Positions 52,421 to 61,353 of a stretch of 64,000 nucleotides of DNA are shown here, piece by piece. This DNA is from Tsukamurella pseudospumae (lineage in GTDB: Bacteria > Actinomycetota > Actinomycetes > Mycobacteriales > Mycobacteriaceae). Below the pieces are notes generated by a model, which made no database searches, was not told the origin of the DNA, and saw only the letters and a program-made list of their open reading frames with translations. The number at the start of each line of letters is the position of its first letter. Position 1 is the first letter of the stretch. The stretch spans positions 186,001-250,000 of the forward strand of contig NZ_LSRE01000012.1 in assembly GCF_001575205.1 (NCBI RefSeq). The letters run 5' to 3'. The position numbers and the translations under genes were made by a program.

Positions 52421-53296
52421 TCAGGAGAAGACGACGGTCTTGCGGCCGTGCACGAGGACCCGGTTCTCGAGGTGCCAGCGCAGGCCGCGGGCCAGCACGA
52501 CCTTCTCGATGTCGCGGCCGCGGAGCACCATGTCCGCGGCGGCGTCGGCGTGATCCACGCGGGCCACGTCCTGCTCGATGATCGGGCCGGCGTCGAGGTC
52601 GGCGGTCACGTAGTGGCAGGTCGCGCCGATCAGCTTCACGCCGCGGGCGAAGGCCTGGTGATACGGCCGCGCGCCGACGAAGGACGGCAGGAAGCTGTGG
52701 TGGATGTTGATCGCCCGCCCCGCCCACGCCGCGCAGAGATCCGCAGGCAGCACCTGCATGAACCGGGCCAGCACCACCGCGTCGGGGTTCAGCGCATCAG
52801 TGAGTTCCGCGACGCGAGCGAAGGCCGCGGACTTGTCCTCGCCCGGCCCGGGGAAGGGCACGTGGTGGAACGGGATGTCGAGGCGCTCGGTGAAATCGCG
52901 CAGGTCCTCGTGGTTGCCGATGACGGCGGCGATGCGCGCGTTCAGCTCACCCGTCGCGACCCGCCCGACGATGTCGTGCAGGCAGTGCCCCTCCTTGCTG
53001 ACCAGCAGGACGATGTCCTTCGGCTCGGCGCTCGAGGTCAGGCGCCACTCCGTCTCGGGGCCGAGCTCCGCGGCGACCTCGGCGGCGAACCGCGCGCGCA
53101 GCTCGTCCAGCGACAGTGAGACGCTGTCCGCCCGGACCGCCTGGCGGGTGAAGAACCAGCCGGAGTCGGCGTCGGAGTGGTACGCGGCCTCGACGATCCA
53201 TCCGCCGACGTCGGCGAGGAAGGTCGAGATGCGGGCGACGATGCCGGTGGTGTCGGGGCAGCCCAGGGTCAGGACATAGCGGGTATCGCGGGTCAC
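52421..53296 (-). CDS. purU: Formyltetrahydrofolate deformylase
   Basis: The 291-residue protein hydrolyses 10-formyltetrahydrofolate to formate for purine synthesis and one-carbon balance. An N-terminal ACT domain ([20 protein letters not shown]) is followed by a formyltransferase-like domain with [20 protein letters not shown] and [11 protein letters not shown], holding the catalytic Asn/His/Asp. I chose the GTG at 53296; a longer GTG at 53323 would overlap the start of deoC on the other strand. Divergent from deoC across 19 bp. Confidence 0.93.
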   Translation of the reverse strand: MTRDTRYVLTLGCPDTTGIVARISTFLADVGGWIVEAAYHSDADSGWFFTRQAVRADSVSLSLDELRARFAAEVAAELGPETEWRLTSSAEPKDIVLLVSKEGHCLHDIVGRVATGELNARIAAVIGNHEDLRDFTERLDIPFHHVPFPGPGEDKSAAFARVAELTDALNPDAVVLARFMQVLPADLCAAWAGRAINIHHSFLPSFVGARPYHQAFARGVKLIGATCHYVTADLDAGPIIEQDVARVDHADAAADMVLRGRDIEKVVLARGLRWHLENRVLVHGRKTVVFS

Positions 53297-53302
53297 GGAC
53301 GG

Positions 53303-53308
53303 TATCGT
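53303..53308 (+). promoter_or_regulatory. -10 element of leaderless deoC
   Basis: TATCGT, 7 bp, then GTG at 53316. It lies inside the 19-bp purU-deoC gap. Confidence 0.62.
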
Positions 53309-53315
53309 CTCAAAC

Positions 53316-54020
53316 GTGCTCACACGCTCCGAAGTCGCCGCCCTCGTCGATCACACCCTGCTCAAGCCGGAGGCCACCGAGGCCGCCGCTGCTGCGGCCT
53401 ACCAGGAGGGGCTGGACCTGGGGGTCTACGCCGTCTGCCTGTCGCCGTCGATGCTGCCGCTGCGCGTCGCGATCGACGCGCAGGAGGCGCACGCCGCCGG
53501 CGGGCGCTGGGCTCCCCGGACCTGCGTCGTCGCCGGATTCCCGTCCGGTAAGCACCACACGCTCATCAAGGCCGCCGAGGCGCGGATGGCGATCGAGGAG
53601 GGCGCGCACGAGGTCGACATGGTGATCGACGTCGGACTCGCCCTCGCCGGGGAGCTGGACCGCGTCTTCGCCGACGTGCTGACGGTCCGCGAGGCCATCG
53701 GCGCCGATCCCGTGCTCAAGGTCATCGTCGAGTCCGCCGCGCTGCTCGAGTTCGGCGACGCAGACTTGCTCACCGAGGTGTGCAAGCGGTCCGTCAAGGG
53801 CGGCGCGACCTTCGTCAAGACCTCCACCGGCTTCCACCCCAGCGGTGGCGCGTCCGCCGAGGCGGTGCGCATCATGCGCGCCGCGGTCGGTCCCGACGTG
53901 GGCGTCAAGGCCTCCGGTGGCATCCGCACGGCCGAGGCCGCGCAGGAGATGATCGACGCCGGTGCCAACCGGCTCGGCCTCTCCGGCTCGCGCGCCGTGC
54001 TGGCGGGCTTCCCGGAGTAG
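53316..54020 (+). CDS. deoC: Deoxyribose-phosphate aldolase
   Basis: This 234-residue class I aldolase cleaves 2-deoxyribose 5-phosphate to acetaldehyde and glyceraldehyde 3-phosphate. The Schiff-base lysine is K168 in [18 protein letters not shown] at the start, [10 protein letters not shown] and [11 protein letters not shown] also fit. Equivalent to Rv0478, though here it lies on the plus strand with the hydrolase. It is followed by a hairpin made of the GACGGTGC motif. Confidence 0.97.
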   Translation: MLTRSEVAALVDHTLLKPEATEAAAAAAYQEGLDLGVYAVCLSPSMLPLRVAIDAQEAHAAGGRWAPRTCVVAGFPSGKHHTLIKAAEARMAIEEGAHEVDMVIDVGLALAGELDRVFADVLTVREAIGADPVLKVIVESAALLEFGDADLLTEVCKRSVKGGATFVKTSTGFHPSGGASAEAVRIMRAAVGPDVGVKASGGIRTAEAAQEMIDAGANRLGLSGSRAVLAGFPE

Positions 54021-54024
54021 GCCG

Positions 54025-54049
54025 GCACCGTCGGGCCGCCCGACGGTGC
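54025..54049. terminator. Hairpin made of GCACCGTCGGG/CCCGACGGTGC
   Basis: A perfect 11-bp stem with loop CCG between the convergent deoC and P450 genes. It is the clearest case of the repeated octamer acting as a terminator arm. Confidence 0.7.
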
Positions 54050-54056
54050 GCCGGGC

Positions 54057-55355
54057 TCAGCGCAGGCGGGCCGGGAGCGCGGCGTACCCGTACAGGGTCG
54101 AGAGCCCGCGATGCCGCGCACCGTCGGACAGGGCGACCGCGGGGTAGCGCTCGAACAGCCCGGACAGGGCGACGGCGCCCTCCATCCGCGCCAGCGCGGC
54201 GCCGATGCAGGCGTGGATGCCGTAGCCGAAGCTGACGTTCTTCTTCGCGTCGGGGCGAGTCACGTCGAACTCGTTCGGCCGGTCGAAGACCTTCGGGTCG
54301 CGGTTCGCGCCGGCGAGCTGCAGCGAGACCATGGTGCCGCGTCCGATGCGTACGCCCGCGACCTCCACGTCCTCCCGCGCGACGCGCGCCGTGCGCTGGA
54401 TGGGGCTCGAGAAGCGCAGGACCTCCTCGACGGCGTTCGGCCACAGTTCGGGGCGCTCCCGCAGGATCGCCAGCTGGTCCGGGTGCGCCAGCAGCAGGGC
54501 GATGCCGTTGCCGATCAGGTTGACGGTCGTCTCGAAGCCCGCCCCGATGAGCAGCGCCGCGTTCGCAATGAGCTCGCGGTCCGACAGCTCGCCGCTCGAG
54601 GCGAGGAGGGCGAACGGATGGTCGGCGTCGGCGTCGGGGTCGGCGCGCACCCGCGCGAAGTGCGCGGTGAGGTACTCGCGCAGCCCGGTCAGCGCGACCT
54701 GCGAGCGCCGGTAGACGGGCCACGACAGACCCGGGTCGAGCAGCGGCGCCGCGGCCTCGCCCCACTCGAGCATGTAGTCGTCGTCCTTCTCGGGCAGGCC
54801 GAGGAGCCGCCCGATCATGGTGACCGGCAGCCTCGCCGCGAAGTCGCGGACCAGGTCGGGCGCGGGCGCCTCCGCCATCGCGTCCAGGAGCGAGGCGGTC
54901 ACCGTGCGCGCGCGGTCGGTGAGCTGCTCGATGGACCGGGGCGTGAAGGTCTTCGCGATCGGGTGTCGGTAGGCAGTGTGCGCCGGCGGCTCGCTGACCA
55001 GCATCGACGGCGGCTCGACGGGGTTGGGCAGCTGCGGGTCGAGCAGCTCCAGGAGACGGAGCAGCGGCCCCGGGAAACCGAAGTCCGCGGTCTGGACGGT
55101 GCCGAAGCGCTGGTCGCGCAGGATCTCCCGGCACACCGCGTGATCCGCGGTGGTGGCGCCGACCTCGCTGCGCACGAGCGGCCCCTCCGCCCGCAGCGCG
55201 TCGAAGACCTCGTACTGCGACCCGGGTTCGCCGTAGCCGAGCAGCATCTGGGCCATGCGGTCGCCGCGCTCGGCGCGCCGCGGCAGGGCGCGCCGGGGGA
55301 GGCCGTGCATGATCCCCCAGCGCACCCGGGTCGCCAGCGCCGCCGGCAGCAGCAT
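54057..55355 (-). CDS. Cytochrome P450
   Basis: The 432-residue protein has the I-helix GAGFETTVN, the ExxR motif in VEEVLRFSSP and the heme loop FGYGIHACIGAALAR with ligand Cys383. It is a soluble class I type, so it needs ferredoxin and reductase from elsewhere. The substrate is unknown. The ATG at 55355 gives a normal length, though an internal Met near residue 34 is possible. It starts 2 bp after the DUF2993 stop, so they are co-transcribed. Confidence 0.93.
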   Translation of the reverse strand: MLLPAALATRVRWGIMHGLPRRALPRRAERGDRMAQMLLGYGEPGSQYEVFDALRAEGPLVRSEVGATTADHAVCREILRDQRFGTVQTADFGFPGPLLRLLELLDPQLPNPVEPPSMLVSEPPAHTAYRHPIAKTFTPRSIEQLTDRARTVTASLLDAMAEAPAPDLVRDFAARLPVTMIGRLLGLPEKDDDYMLEWGEAAAPLLDPGLSWPVYRRSQVALTGLREYLTAHFARVRADPDADADHPFALLASSGELSDRELIANAALLIGAGFETTVNLIGNGIALLLAHPDQLAILRERPELWPNAVEEVLRFSSPIQRTARVAREDVEVAGVRIGRGTMVSLQLAGANRDPKVFDRPNEFDVTRPDAKKNVSFGYGIHACIGAALARMEGAVALSGLFERYPAVALSDGARHRGLSTLYGYAALPARLR

Positions 55356-55357
55356 CG

Positions 55358-56296
55358 TCAGAGCACCGAGCAGTTGGTGGCGCCCACGTCGTTGCCGCTC
55401 TCGATGTCCTTGGGCAGCACGTTCTGGCCCGAGTAGCGCACGCTGACGGCCTGGTCGGTCATCTTCAGGTCGCTCGCGGTCAGGCCGTTGGGGGTCGGGA
55501 TGTCGGCGATCGCGGTGATCACCTGCTGCGCCAGATCGTCGGGGACGCCGAAGCCGAAGATCGAGGCCTTGCTGGCGGTCAGCACCACCTTGTTGTCCTT
55601 GATGGACGGCGTGAGATTGATCGTGATGAGGCCCGTCGTGATCTCGATCTGGTTGGCGGACGGATTCAGGGTGACCTTCGGGTCGGACAGGAGGGGCACC
55701 TGCGAGACCTTGTTCTTGATGCCGTCGGCGGTGAACTCACCCAGGATGGTCGCGTCGTCGATCTTGTTGTCGCCGCTGGGATCGACGCCCTTGAGCAGGA
55801 TGTGCACGTTGAGGCCCGAGGTGCCCTGCATGCCGTCGATGTTGATGTCGATCGACGACATCTTGCCGCTCGCGTTCTGGATCAGCATGGGCGTCTTGGC
55901 GAAGGAGACCGAGACGTCGTTGGCCTTGGCGCCGCCCTTGATGTTGTCCGCGAGGCAACCCTCGATGTGGTTGCGCACGTACAGCTCGATACCGACGAAC
56001 GCGATCACGACGAGCGCGACCAGTCCCGCCGCGATCAATCCGATCAGCTTGCCGGTGGACCGCTTCGCCTTCGGGGGCTTACCGGGGCCGCCCGGGCCTC
56101 CCTGTCCCGACGGTCCGCTGGGCGGGATCTGGGCGGGCGGCACCGGCGGCTGCTGGCCGGGCTCGGGTCGCGCGTGCGCGCCTGAGGGCCGCGCCGCAGA
56201 CTCGATCGGCCGCGTCAGGCCGTCCTGCGGGCCGACGTTCTGCGGGGCCGGATGCTGCGGGCCGGGGTTCTGCGGGTGGTTCGGGTTCGTGTCCAT
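55358..56296 (-). CDS. DUF2993 (LmeA-like) membrane-anchored protein
   Basis: The 312-residue protein has a Pro/Gly/Gln-rich cytoplasmic N-terminus (about 1-80), a single membrane helix (LIGLIAAGLVALVVIAFVGI, about 84-103), and an extracytoplasmic domain of some 205 residues rich in beta structure. This is the DUF2993 architecture seen in Rv0479c. DUF2993 includes LmeA, which affects lipomannan elongation; the specific role here is unproven. Followed by the P450. Confidence 0.85.
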   Translation of the reverse strand: MDTNPNHPQNPGPQHPAPQNVGPQDGLTRPIESAARPSGAHARPEPGQQPPVPPAQIPPSGPSGQGGPGGPGKPPKAKRSTGKLIGLIAAGLVALVVIAFVGIELYVRNHIEGCLADNIKGGAKANDVSVSFAKTPMLIQNASGKMSSIDINIDGMQGTSGLNVHILLKGVDPSGDNKIDDATILGEFTADGIKNKVSQVPLLSDPKVTLNPSANQIEITTGLITINLTPSIKDNKVVLTASKASIFGFGVPDDLAQQVITAIADIPTPNGLTASDLKMTDQAVSVRYSGQNVLPKDIESGNDVGATNCSVL

Positions 56297-56312
56297 CGGT
56301 GGCGATTGTTCC

Positions 56313-57128
56313 TCATCCCTGGGTGGAGACGGTGAAGTCCCTACGGTTGGTCAACACGGGCAGCACGGCCCGCACCTCGTCGAGCCGGTCCAGCGGCAGG
56401 TCGACGACGATCTGCTCCGGGGCGGCGCCCGCGGAGGCGAGCACGGCACCGTCGGGCCCGACGGCCAGCGAGCCGCCCACACCGCGCGGGGCGCTGCCGG
56501 GCTCGGCGTCGGAGGGCCGCGCCTGGTCGACGGCGACGACGAACGTGGTCGAGTCGAGTGCGCGGGCGCGGGCCAGCGTGGTGAAGGCGTCGAGCTTGCC
56601 GGGGCCGTCGCCCCACGATGCGGGCGCGACGATCACCTGCGCGCCGGCATCGGCGAGCGCCTGGTAGAGGGCGGGGAAACGCAGGTCGTAACAGGTGCTC
56701 AGCCCGACGGCGACCTCCCCGACGTGCACGATGACGGCCCGGTCACCCGGTTCGACGGTGCGCGACTCGGCGAAGCCGAAGGCGTCGTAGAGGTGCACCT
56801 TGTCGTAGTGCGCGATCGTGCCGTCCGGCGCGGCGGACAGCAGCGTGTTGCGGACGCGGCCGTCGGAGCCGGGCGTGAACACGCCCGCGACCACGTGCAC
56901 GCCGGTGGCGGCGGCCGCCGCGGCGATGCGGGTGGCCCACGGGCCGTCGAGGGGCTCGGCGACGGGTCCGAGCGGGACGCCGAACCGGCACATCGTGGCC
57001 TCGGGGAACACCGCGAGCTGCGCGCCGGCGTCCGCGGCGCGGCGCAGACCGTCCTCGACCAGCGCCGCGTTGGCGGCGGGATCTGCGGTGGCCTCGATCT
57101 GCGCCAGCGCGACGGTCAGCGATGTCAT
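56313..57128 (-). CDS. Carbon-nitrogen hydrolase (nitrilase superfamily amidohydrolase)
   Basis: The 271-residue protein has the complete Glu-Lys-Cys triad: FPEATM, HYDKVHLYDAFGF and STCYDLRFPALYQ. It matches Rv0480c and Nit-type omega-amidases, which often act on deaminated glutathione or related amides. The ATG is at 57128. It lies 16 bp before the DUF2993 gene and shares its operon. Confidence 0.93.
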   Translation of the reverse strand: MTSLTVALAQIEATADPAANAALVEDGLRRAADAGAQLAVFPEATMCRFGVPLGPVAEPLDGPWATRIAAAAAATGVHVVAGVFTPGSDGRVRNTLLSAAPDGTIAHYDKVHLYDAFGFAESRTVEPGDRAVIVHVGEVAVGLSTCYDLRFPALYQALADAGAQVIVAPASWGDGPGKLDAFTTLARARALDSTTFVVAVDQARPSDAEPGSAPRGVGGSLAVGPDGAVLASAGAAPEQIVVDLPLDRLDEVRAVLPVLTNRRDFTVSTQG

Positions 57129-57166
57129 GCGCACCACACTACTGACTCGCGTTCGATAGGTCGCGC

Positions 57167-57245
57167 GGCTCACGATGTCGAGTTCTGCGGCAGTGCAGGG
57201 CCGCGTGTGGCACGTCCTGTGCCGCAGAAGTCCAGATCGTGAACC
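57167..57245. repeat. 79-bp inverted repeat (family A, second copy)
   Basis: Arms 57167-57192 and 57220-57245 share GGCTCACGAT...TTCTGCGGCA and the complement, with about four mismatches in the middle. The length and the TCACGA and TTCTGCGGC segments match the repeat at 36679-36757, 20 kb away. It lies between two genes of the same strand, ending the methyltransferase gene and preceding the amidohydrolase start by 38 bp. Confidence 0.85.
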
Positions 57246-57247
57246 GA

Positions 57248-58030
57248 CTACGGCGCGACGAGCTCCCAGTCGACCGTGAGCAGGTTGTCCCGGACGGGGC
57301 GACGCGGCGGGCGGGCGGCACCGTCGGTCCGCCGGGCCAGCACCGCCCCGGCGGCCCGCCACCGGATGCGGTTGCCGTACGGCGCGTAACCGGCGGACTC
57401 GTCCCAGCAGCGGTCCGCGAGCGTGAGCAGGTCGTGGATCCGCTCGCCCGGGACGTTGTGGTGGATGAGGGCCTTCGGCAGCCGTTCCGCCAGGTCGGAG
57501 GGGTGGTCGGTGAATCCCGGGTGCCACGCCAGCGTGAGCGTGCGCGGCACCGGAGCGGCGTCCGCCGACGCACCCAGGGTGAGCCAGCAGCACCGTCGGC
57601 CCAGCTCGTCGCACGTGCCCTCGATGAAGACCCCGTCCGGGGCGAGCCGCGAGACCACCGTCGCCCAGGCGTCGGCCACCTCGGCTTCGTCGTACTGTCG
57701 CAGCACGTTGAAGGCCCGCACGAGGTTCGGGCGCAGGCCCGCCAGCTCGAAGCCGCCGCGGGCGAACTCCACACCGTCCCGGCCGGGGACCACCCGCGCG
57801 GGGTCGATCTCCAAGCCCGTGACCCGCACGGAGGGACTGACGCGGCGCAGCCAGGACGCCCACTCGAGGGTGGTGTTCGGACGGGCGCCGTAGCCCACGT
57901 CGACGGCGAGCGGAGCGGGGCCGGCGAGCGCCGCCACGACGGCGGGGGAGTGCGCCGACCAGCGGTCACTGCGCCGGAGACGGTTGAGTCCGGTCGTGCC
58001 GCGGGTGATCCGGCCCTGCGGCGCGGCCAC
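57248..58030 (-). CDS. Class I SAM-dependent methyltransferase-like protein
   Basis: The 260-residue protein has LAVDVGYGARPNTTLEWASWL, a motif I variant, then VTGLEIDPARV (motif II acid) and RAFNVLRQYDEAEV. The rest is moderately conserved in mycolic-acid bacteria near murB. The methyl acceptor is unknown. The GTG start at 58030 lies 3 bp after the DUF2505 stop, so it is in the same operon. Confidence 0.78.
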   Translation of the reverse strand: MAAPQGRITRGTTGLNRLRRSDRWSAHSPAVVAALAGPAPLAVDVGYGARPNTTLEWASWLRRVSPSVRVTGLEIDPARVVPGRDGVEFARGGFELAGLRPNLVRAFNVLRQYDEAEVADAWATVVSRLAPDGVFIEGTCDELGRRCCWLTLGASADAAPVPRTLTLAWHPGFTDHPSDLAERLPKALIHHNVPGERIHDLLTLADRCWDESAGYAPYGNRIRWRAAGAVLARRTDGAARPPRRPVRDNLLTVDWELVAP

Positions 58031-58033
58031 GGG

Positions 58034-58540
58034 TCAGTGCTTGTCGACCCAGTACTTGAGGTACTCGGCCTCGGCGCGGAACAGGTCCACGAGGTTGATG
58101 AGGATCAGCTGCTCGAGCTTGGTGCCGACGAAGGGCACGAACACCTTCACCACGCTGGTGTAGCGCATGGTGCAGCCGGTCTCGGTGTTGAACAGGTCGG
58201 CCTCGCCCTTGAGCGAGCCGGGGCCCGCGGGGATCGACGCCTTGTAGTCGCCGATCGAGTGCTCGCCGTCCCACGCGCCGTAGAACTCCTGGCGCGTGAT
58301 GATCATGTCCTTCTTCACGACGCCCTGCGCGATCGGCGGCAGGTACTCGTGCGGCAGGTTCTGCTTCTGGACGACCGTGATGCCCTCGTCGTCGACGTCG
58401 AACTCGGTGAGCTCGGACAGCGGGGTGAGGTTGCGGAAGTCGGTCATCTTCTCGGTCCAGTACTCCTTGGTGGAGTACGCGTCGTAGAAGACCTGCGCGG
58501 GGAACGGGAAGCGCGCCGAATAGCTGAGACGTCGTGCCAT
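58034..58540 (-). CDS. DUF2505 (START/SRPBCC-like) protein 1
   Basis: This 168-residue protein has the DUF2505 pattern: RLSYSARFPFPAQVFYDAYS at the start and KLEQLILINLVDLFRAEAEYL at the end. The helix-grip fold suggests binding of a hydrophobic ligand. It matches Rv0481c by position. A paralogue of the next gene, lying 22 bp apart. Confidence 0.87.
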   Translation of the reverse strand: MARRLSYSARFPFPAQVFYDAYSTKEYWTEKMTDFRNLTPLSELTEFDVDDEGITVVQKQNLPHEYLPPIAQGVVKKDMIITRQEFYGAWDGEHSIGDYKASIPAGPGSLKGEADLFNTETGCTMRYTSVVKVFVPFVGTKLEQLILINLVDLFRAEAEYLKYWVDKH

Positions 58541-58562
58541 GAGGGGAGACCTTACTCGGGGA

Positions 58563-59084
58563 TCAGTGCTCGGCGATCCACTGCAGCGTGAACTCGCGCT
58601 CGCTCTCCATGAGCTCCTGCAGGTTCTCCACCACCAGCGACTCGACCTTCTTCGCGACGAACGGGATCGAGACGCTGGCCTCGCCGTCGGCGGTGATGCG
58701 GGCGGTGCCGTCCGCGCCGGGCGCGCCCTCGAGCACCGTCGTGCCGGACAGCTGGGCGGGCACGCCCTGGATGTCGGCGGAGAAGCGGCCCTCGCAGCGG
58801 GTGCCGTCGAACGGGCCCCACTCCTCGACGCGGTGGATCTCCAGGCCGCCGGGCCGGATCGCGGTCACGACGGGCGGCAGCTTGTCCTCACCGATCACGT
58901 GCACCACGAGCACGCGCACCGACGCGCCGGCACCCTCGCCCGTGACGGTCAGCTCCGCGACCCGCGCGCCCTCGCCGCCGACCTCGGCCACGCGGGCGGG
59001 CCAGTACGCGGCGTCGGTGAACGCGGCGTGCAGGGCGGCCGGACCGGTGGCGTAGTCGAGCGAGCGTTCGAGACGGGTAGTCAT
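58563..59084 (-). CDS. DUF2505 protein 2
   Basis: The 173-residue protein repeats the same fold as its neighbour: RLERSLDYATGPAALHAAFTDAAYW at the start and KVESLVVENLQELMESEREF at the end. The two are clearly diverged, so the duplication is old. A TAACGT -10 element (59093-59098 read on the minus strand) lies 8 bp upstream of the ATG, overlapping the murB promoter on the other strand. Confidence 0.87.
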   Translation of the reverse strand: MTTRLERSLDYATGPAALHAAFTDAAYWPARVAEVGGEGARVAELTVTGEGAGASVRVLVVHVIGEDKLPPVVTAIRPGGLEIHRVEEWGPFDGTRCEGRFSADIQGVPAQLSGTTVLEGAPGADGTARITADGEASVSIPFVAKKVESLVVENLQELMESEREFTLQWIAEH

Positions 59085-59092
59085 GGGGGGAC

Positions 59093-59102
59093 ACGTTACC
59101 GT
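59093..59102. promoter_or_regulatory. Overlapping divergent -10 elements for DUF2505 and murB
   Basis: ACGTTACCGT contains TAACGT (minus, 8 bp from the DUF2505 ATG) and TACCGT (plus, 6 bp from the murB GTG). The two hexamers share bases, so only one polymerase can open this site at a time. Confidence 0.6.
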
Positions 59103-59108
59103 TGCGGG

Positions 59109-60158
59109 GTGCCTGAACTGCTATCGGAGTTGACCACGCTGCGCCTGGGCGGCCCCGCACGCGCCTACGTGCGGTGCGAGAGCGCCGCCGAGACCGCGCG
59201 GGAGGTCGCGCGGTGCGACGCCGCCGGCGAGCCCGTGCTGCTGGTCGGCGGCGGCTCCAACCTGGTGGTCTCCGACGCCGGCTTCGACGGCACCGTCGTT
59301 CATCTGCGCGGCGAGAAGATCGAGATCGAGGGCATGACGCTCACCGCGGACGCGGGCGCGGTCTGGGACGACGTCGTCGCGGCGTCCGTCGACGCCGGCC
59401 TCGGCGGCCTCGAATGCCTCTCCGGCATCCCCGGCTCCGCGGGCGCGACGCCCGTGCAGAACGTGGGCGCGTACGGCGTCGAGGTCGCGGCGTGGCTCGA
59501 CGCCGTCGAGCTCTACCACCGTGCGACCGGGGAGACCGCGTGGGTCGCGCCCGAGACTCTGGGCCTCGCCTACCGCACGTCCCGGCTCAAGCAGCACGGC
59601 GCGAACGGCCCCGCCGACGTCGTCCTGCGCGTCCGGTTCGCGCTGACCGACGGTGCCTCGGCCCCGATCAGGTACGGCGAGCTCGCGCGCGCGCTCGAGG
59701 TCGAGCCCGGGGGCACCGTCGAGCCCGCCCGGGCGCGCGCCGAGGTGCTGGCGCTGCGCCGGAGCAAGGGCATGGTGCTCGACCCGGCAGACCACGACAC
59801 GTGGAGCGTGGGGTCGTTCTTCACCAACCCGGTCGTGCCCGACGACGCCGCGGTCGCCCGGGTCGAAGAGGCCGCGGGCGAGAGCACGCCGCGGTACCCC
59901 GCGCCGGCGGGGATCAAGCTGTCCGCAGGCTGGCTGATCGAGCGGGCGGGCTTCCACAAGGGCTTCGCGGGTGGCCGCACGGGCGTCTCGCTGTCGACGA
60001 AACACACGCTGGCGCTCACCAACCGGGGGACCGGCACGACCGCCGAGTTGCTCGCCCTGGCGGCCGAGGTCCGAGATGGGGTGTTCGCCCGATTCGGGGT
60101 CGAGCTGCACCCGGAGCCCGTCCTCGTGGGTGCGGAACTGCCCTCGTCACGCCGGTAG
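59109..60158 (+). CDS. murB: UDP-N-acetylmuramate dehydrogenase
   Basis: The 349-residue flavoenzyme makes UDP-N-acetylmuramate for peptidoglycan. It has TTLRLGGPARAYV, VLLVGGGSNLVVSDAGFDGTVV, CLSGIPGSAGATPVQNVGAYG, and the catalytic Ser236 in SVGSFFTNP. PAGIKLSAGWLIE and the final Glu region (HPEPVLVG) complete the type I pattern. The GTG at 59109 is leaderless. It matches Rv0482 and is followed by the L,D-transpeptidase, keeping two wall genes together. Confidence 0.97.
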   Translation: MPELLSELTTLRLGGPARAYVRCESAAETAREVARCDAAGEPVLLVGGGSNLVVSDAGFDGTVVHLRGEKIEIEGMTLTADAGAVWDDVVAASVDAGLGGLECLSGIPGSAGATPVQNVGAYGVEVAAWLDAVELYHRATGETAWVAPETLGLAYRTSRLKQHGANGPADVVLRVRFALTDGASAPIRYGELARALEVEPGGTVEPARARAEVLALRRSKGMVLDPADHDTWSVGSFFTNPVVPDDAAVARVEEAAGESTPRYPAPAGIKLSAGWLIERAGFHKGFAGGRTGVSLSTKHTLALTNRGTGTTAELLALAAEVRDGVFARFGVELHPEPVLVGAELPSSRR

Positions 60159-60161
60159 AAT
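60156..60161 (+). promoter_or_regulatory. -10 element TAGAAT embedded in the murB stop codon
   Basis: The TAG of murB forms the first half of TAGAAT. Seven bases later comes the GTG at 60169, so the L,D-transpeptidase gene has its own leaderless promoter. Confidence 0.7.
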
Positions 60162-60168
60162 CCATACG

Positions 60169-61353
60169 GTGTTCGACATGTTTCGCGCGCCCTTCGGTCG
60201 GCGCGCCTTCCTCGGTGGTGCGGCGGCGACGGTGGCCGTCGTCGCGACCGCGTGCAACAAGCCGGGCGATACCGCCGAGACCAGGGCCGATGCCCCCACC
60301 TTCAGCTACACGCCGTCCGGAGACAAGCAGATCGGCCCCCGCGACCCCGTCTCCGTGCGGGTCCAGGGCGGCACCTTCCGCCCGGGCGTGGCGCTGACCA
60401 ACACCGCTACCGGGAAACAGGTCAAACTGACCCCCTCTCCCGACGGTGTGACGTACACCTCCGCGGAGCCGCTCGGCTACGGCGCCACCTACGCCTGGTC
60501 CGGTGCCGCCGACGGTGCCGGCGGGACCTGGTCGAGCCTGAGCGGCAAGGTCACCGTCGTCTCGCCCGACTCGACGATGTCCGTCCAGATCAACATCGCC
60601 GACGATGCCGAGGTCGGTATCGCCGCGCCGCTGATCCTCAAGTTCGCGGGCACCGTCCAGGACAAGGCGGCCGTCGAGAAGGCGCTGCAGGTCGTCACGA
60701 CCCCGCCGACCGAGGGTGGCTGGGCCTGGCTGCCCGAGGACAACGGCTCCCGCGCGCACTGGCGGCCCCGCGAGTACTACAAGCCGGGCACCAGGGTGTC
60801 GATGACCGGCAAGCTGTACGGCCTCGACCACGGCGGCGGCAAGTACGGCGCCGACGACGTGACCAGCAGCTTCGTGATCGGCCGGTCGCAGATCGTCAAG
60901 GCCTCGGCCCCGTCGCACCGGATCCGGGTGATGCGCGGCGACCAGGTCTTCCTCGACCTGCCCTGCTCCTACGGCGAGGCGGATCTGCCGCGCAACATCA
61001 CGCGGTCCGGCATTCACGTGGTCAGCGAGAAGCACGAGGACTTCTACATGTCCAACCCCGCCGCCGGGTACTTCAACGTGCACGAGCGGTTCGCGGTGCG
61101 GATCTCCAACAACGGCGAGTTCATCCACGCCAACCCGGGCACCGTGGGGAACCAGGGCAGCTCGAACGTCACCAACGGCTGCATCAACCTGTCGCTCGAG
61201 AACGCCCAGACCTACTTCCAGAGCGCGATCTTCGGTGACCCGGTCGAGGTCACGGGCACGTCGATCGAGTTGTCGGAGGCCGACGGGGACATCTACGACT
61301 GGACCCTAGACTGGCCGACGTGGCAATCGATGTCGGCGCTCCACCAGAAGTAG
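60169..61353 (+). CDS. lprQ: Tat-exported L,D-transpeptidase lipoprotein (LprQ/Ldt5-like)
   Basis: The 394-residue protein has a Tat-like motif GRRAFLGG (R11, R12) and a lipid-anchor Cys at 29 (VATACN). Immunoglobulin-like domains follow (about 45-240), then the YkuD domain with FIHANPGTVGN and the nucleophile Cys338 in NVTNGCINLS. It makes 3-3 crosslinks in peptidoglycan; the M. tuberculosis counterpart is Rv0483. A tail with DWTLDWPTWQ closes the protein. The promoter supports the GTG at 60169 over the ATG at 60178. The transglutaminase gene starts within its last 34 bp. Confidence 0.95.
   Translation: MFDMFRAPFGRRAFLGGAAATVAVVATACNKPGDTAETRADAPTFSYTPSGDKQIGPRDPVSVRVQGGTFRPGVALTNTATGKQVKLTPSPDGVTYTSAEPLGYGATYAWSGAADGAGGTWSSLSGKVTVVSPDSTMSVQINIADDAEVGIAAPLILKFAGTVQDKAAVEKALQVVTTPPTEGGWAWLPEDNGSRAHWRPREYYKPGTRVSMTGKLYGLDHGGGKYGADDVTSSFVIGRSQIVKASAPSHRIRVMRGDQVFLDLPCSYGEADLPRNITRSGIHVVSEKHEDFYMSNPAAGYFNVHERFAVRISNNGEFIHANPGTVGNQGSSNVTNGCINLSLENAQTYFQSAIFGDPVEVTGTSIELSEADGDIYDWTLDWPTWQSMSALHQK
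61307..61312 (+). promoter_or_regulatory. -10 element inside lprQ for the transglutaminase gene
   Basis: TAGACT lies 7 bp before the GTG at 61320, within the coding end of lprQ. The pattern is the same as for other leaderless starts in this window. Confidence 0.62.

Noticed and set aside
53297-53323. Longer purU start at 53323
   Set aside because: It would overlap the start codon and promoter of the divergent deoC gene; the GTG at 53296 gives the usual family N-terminus.
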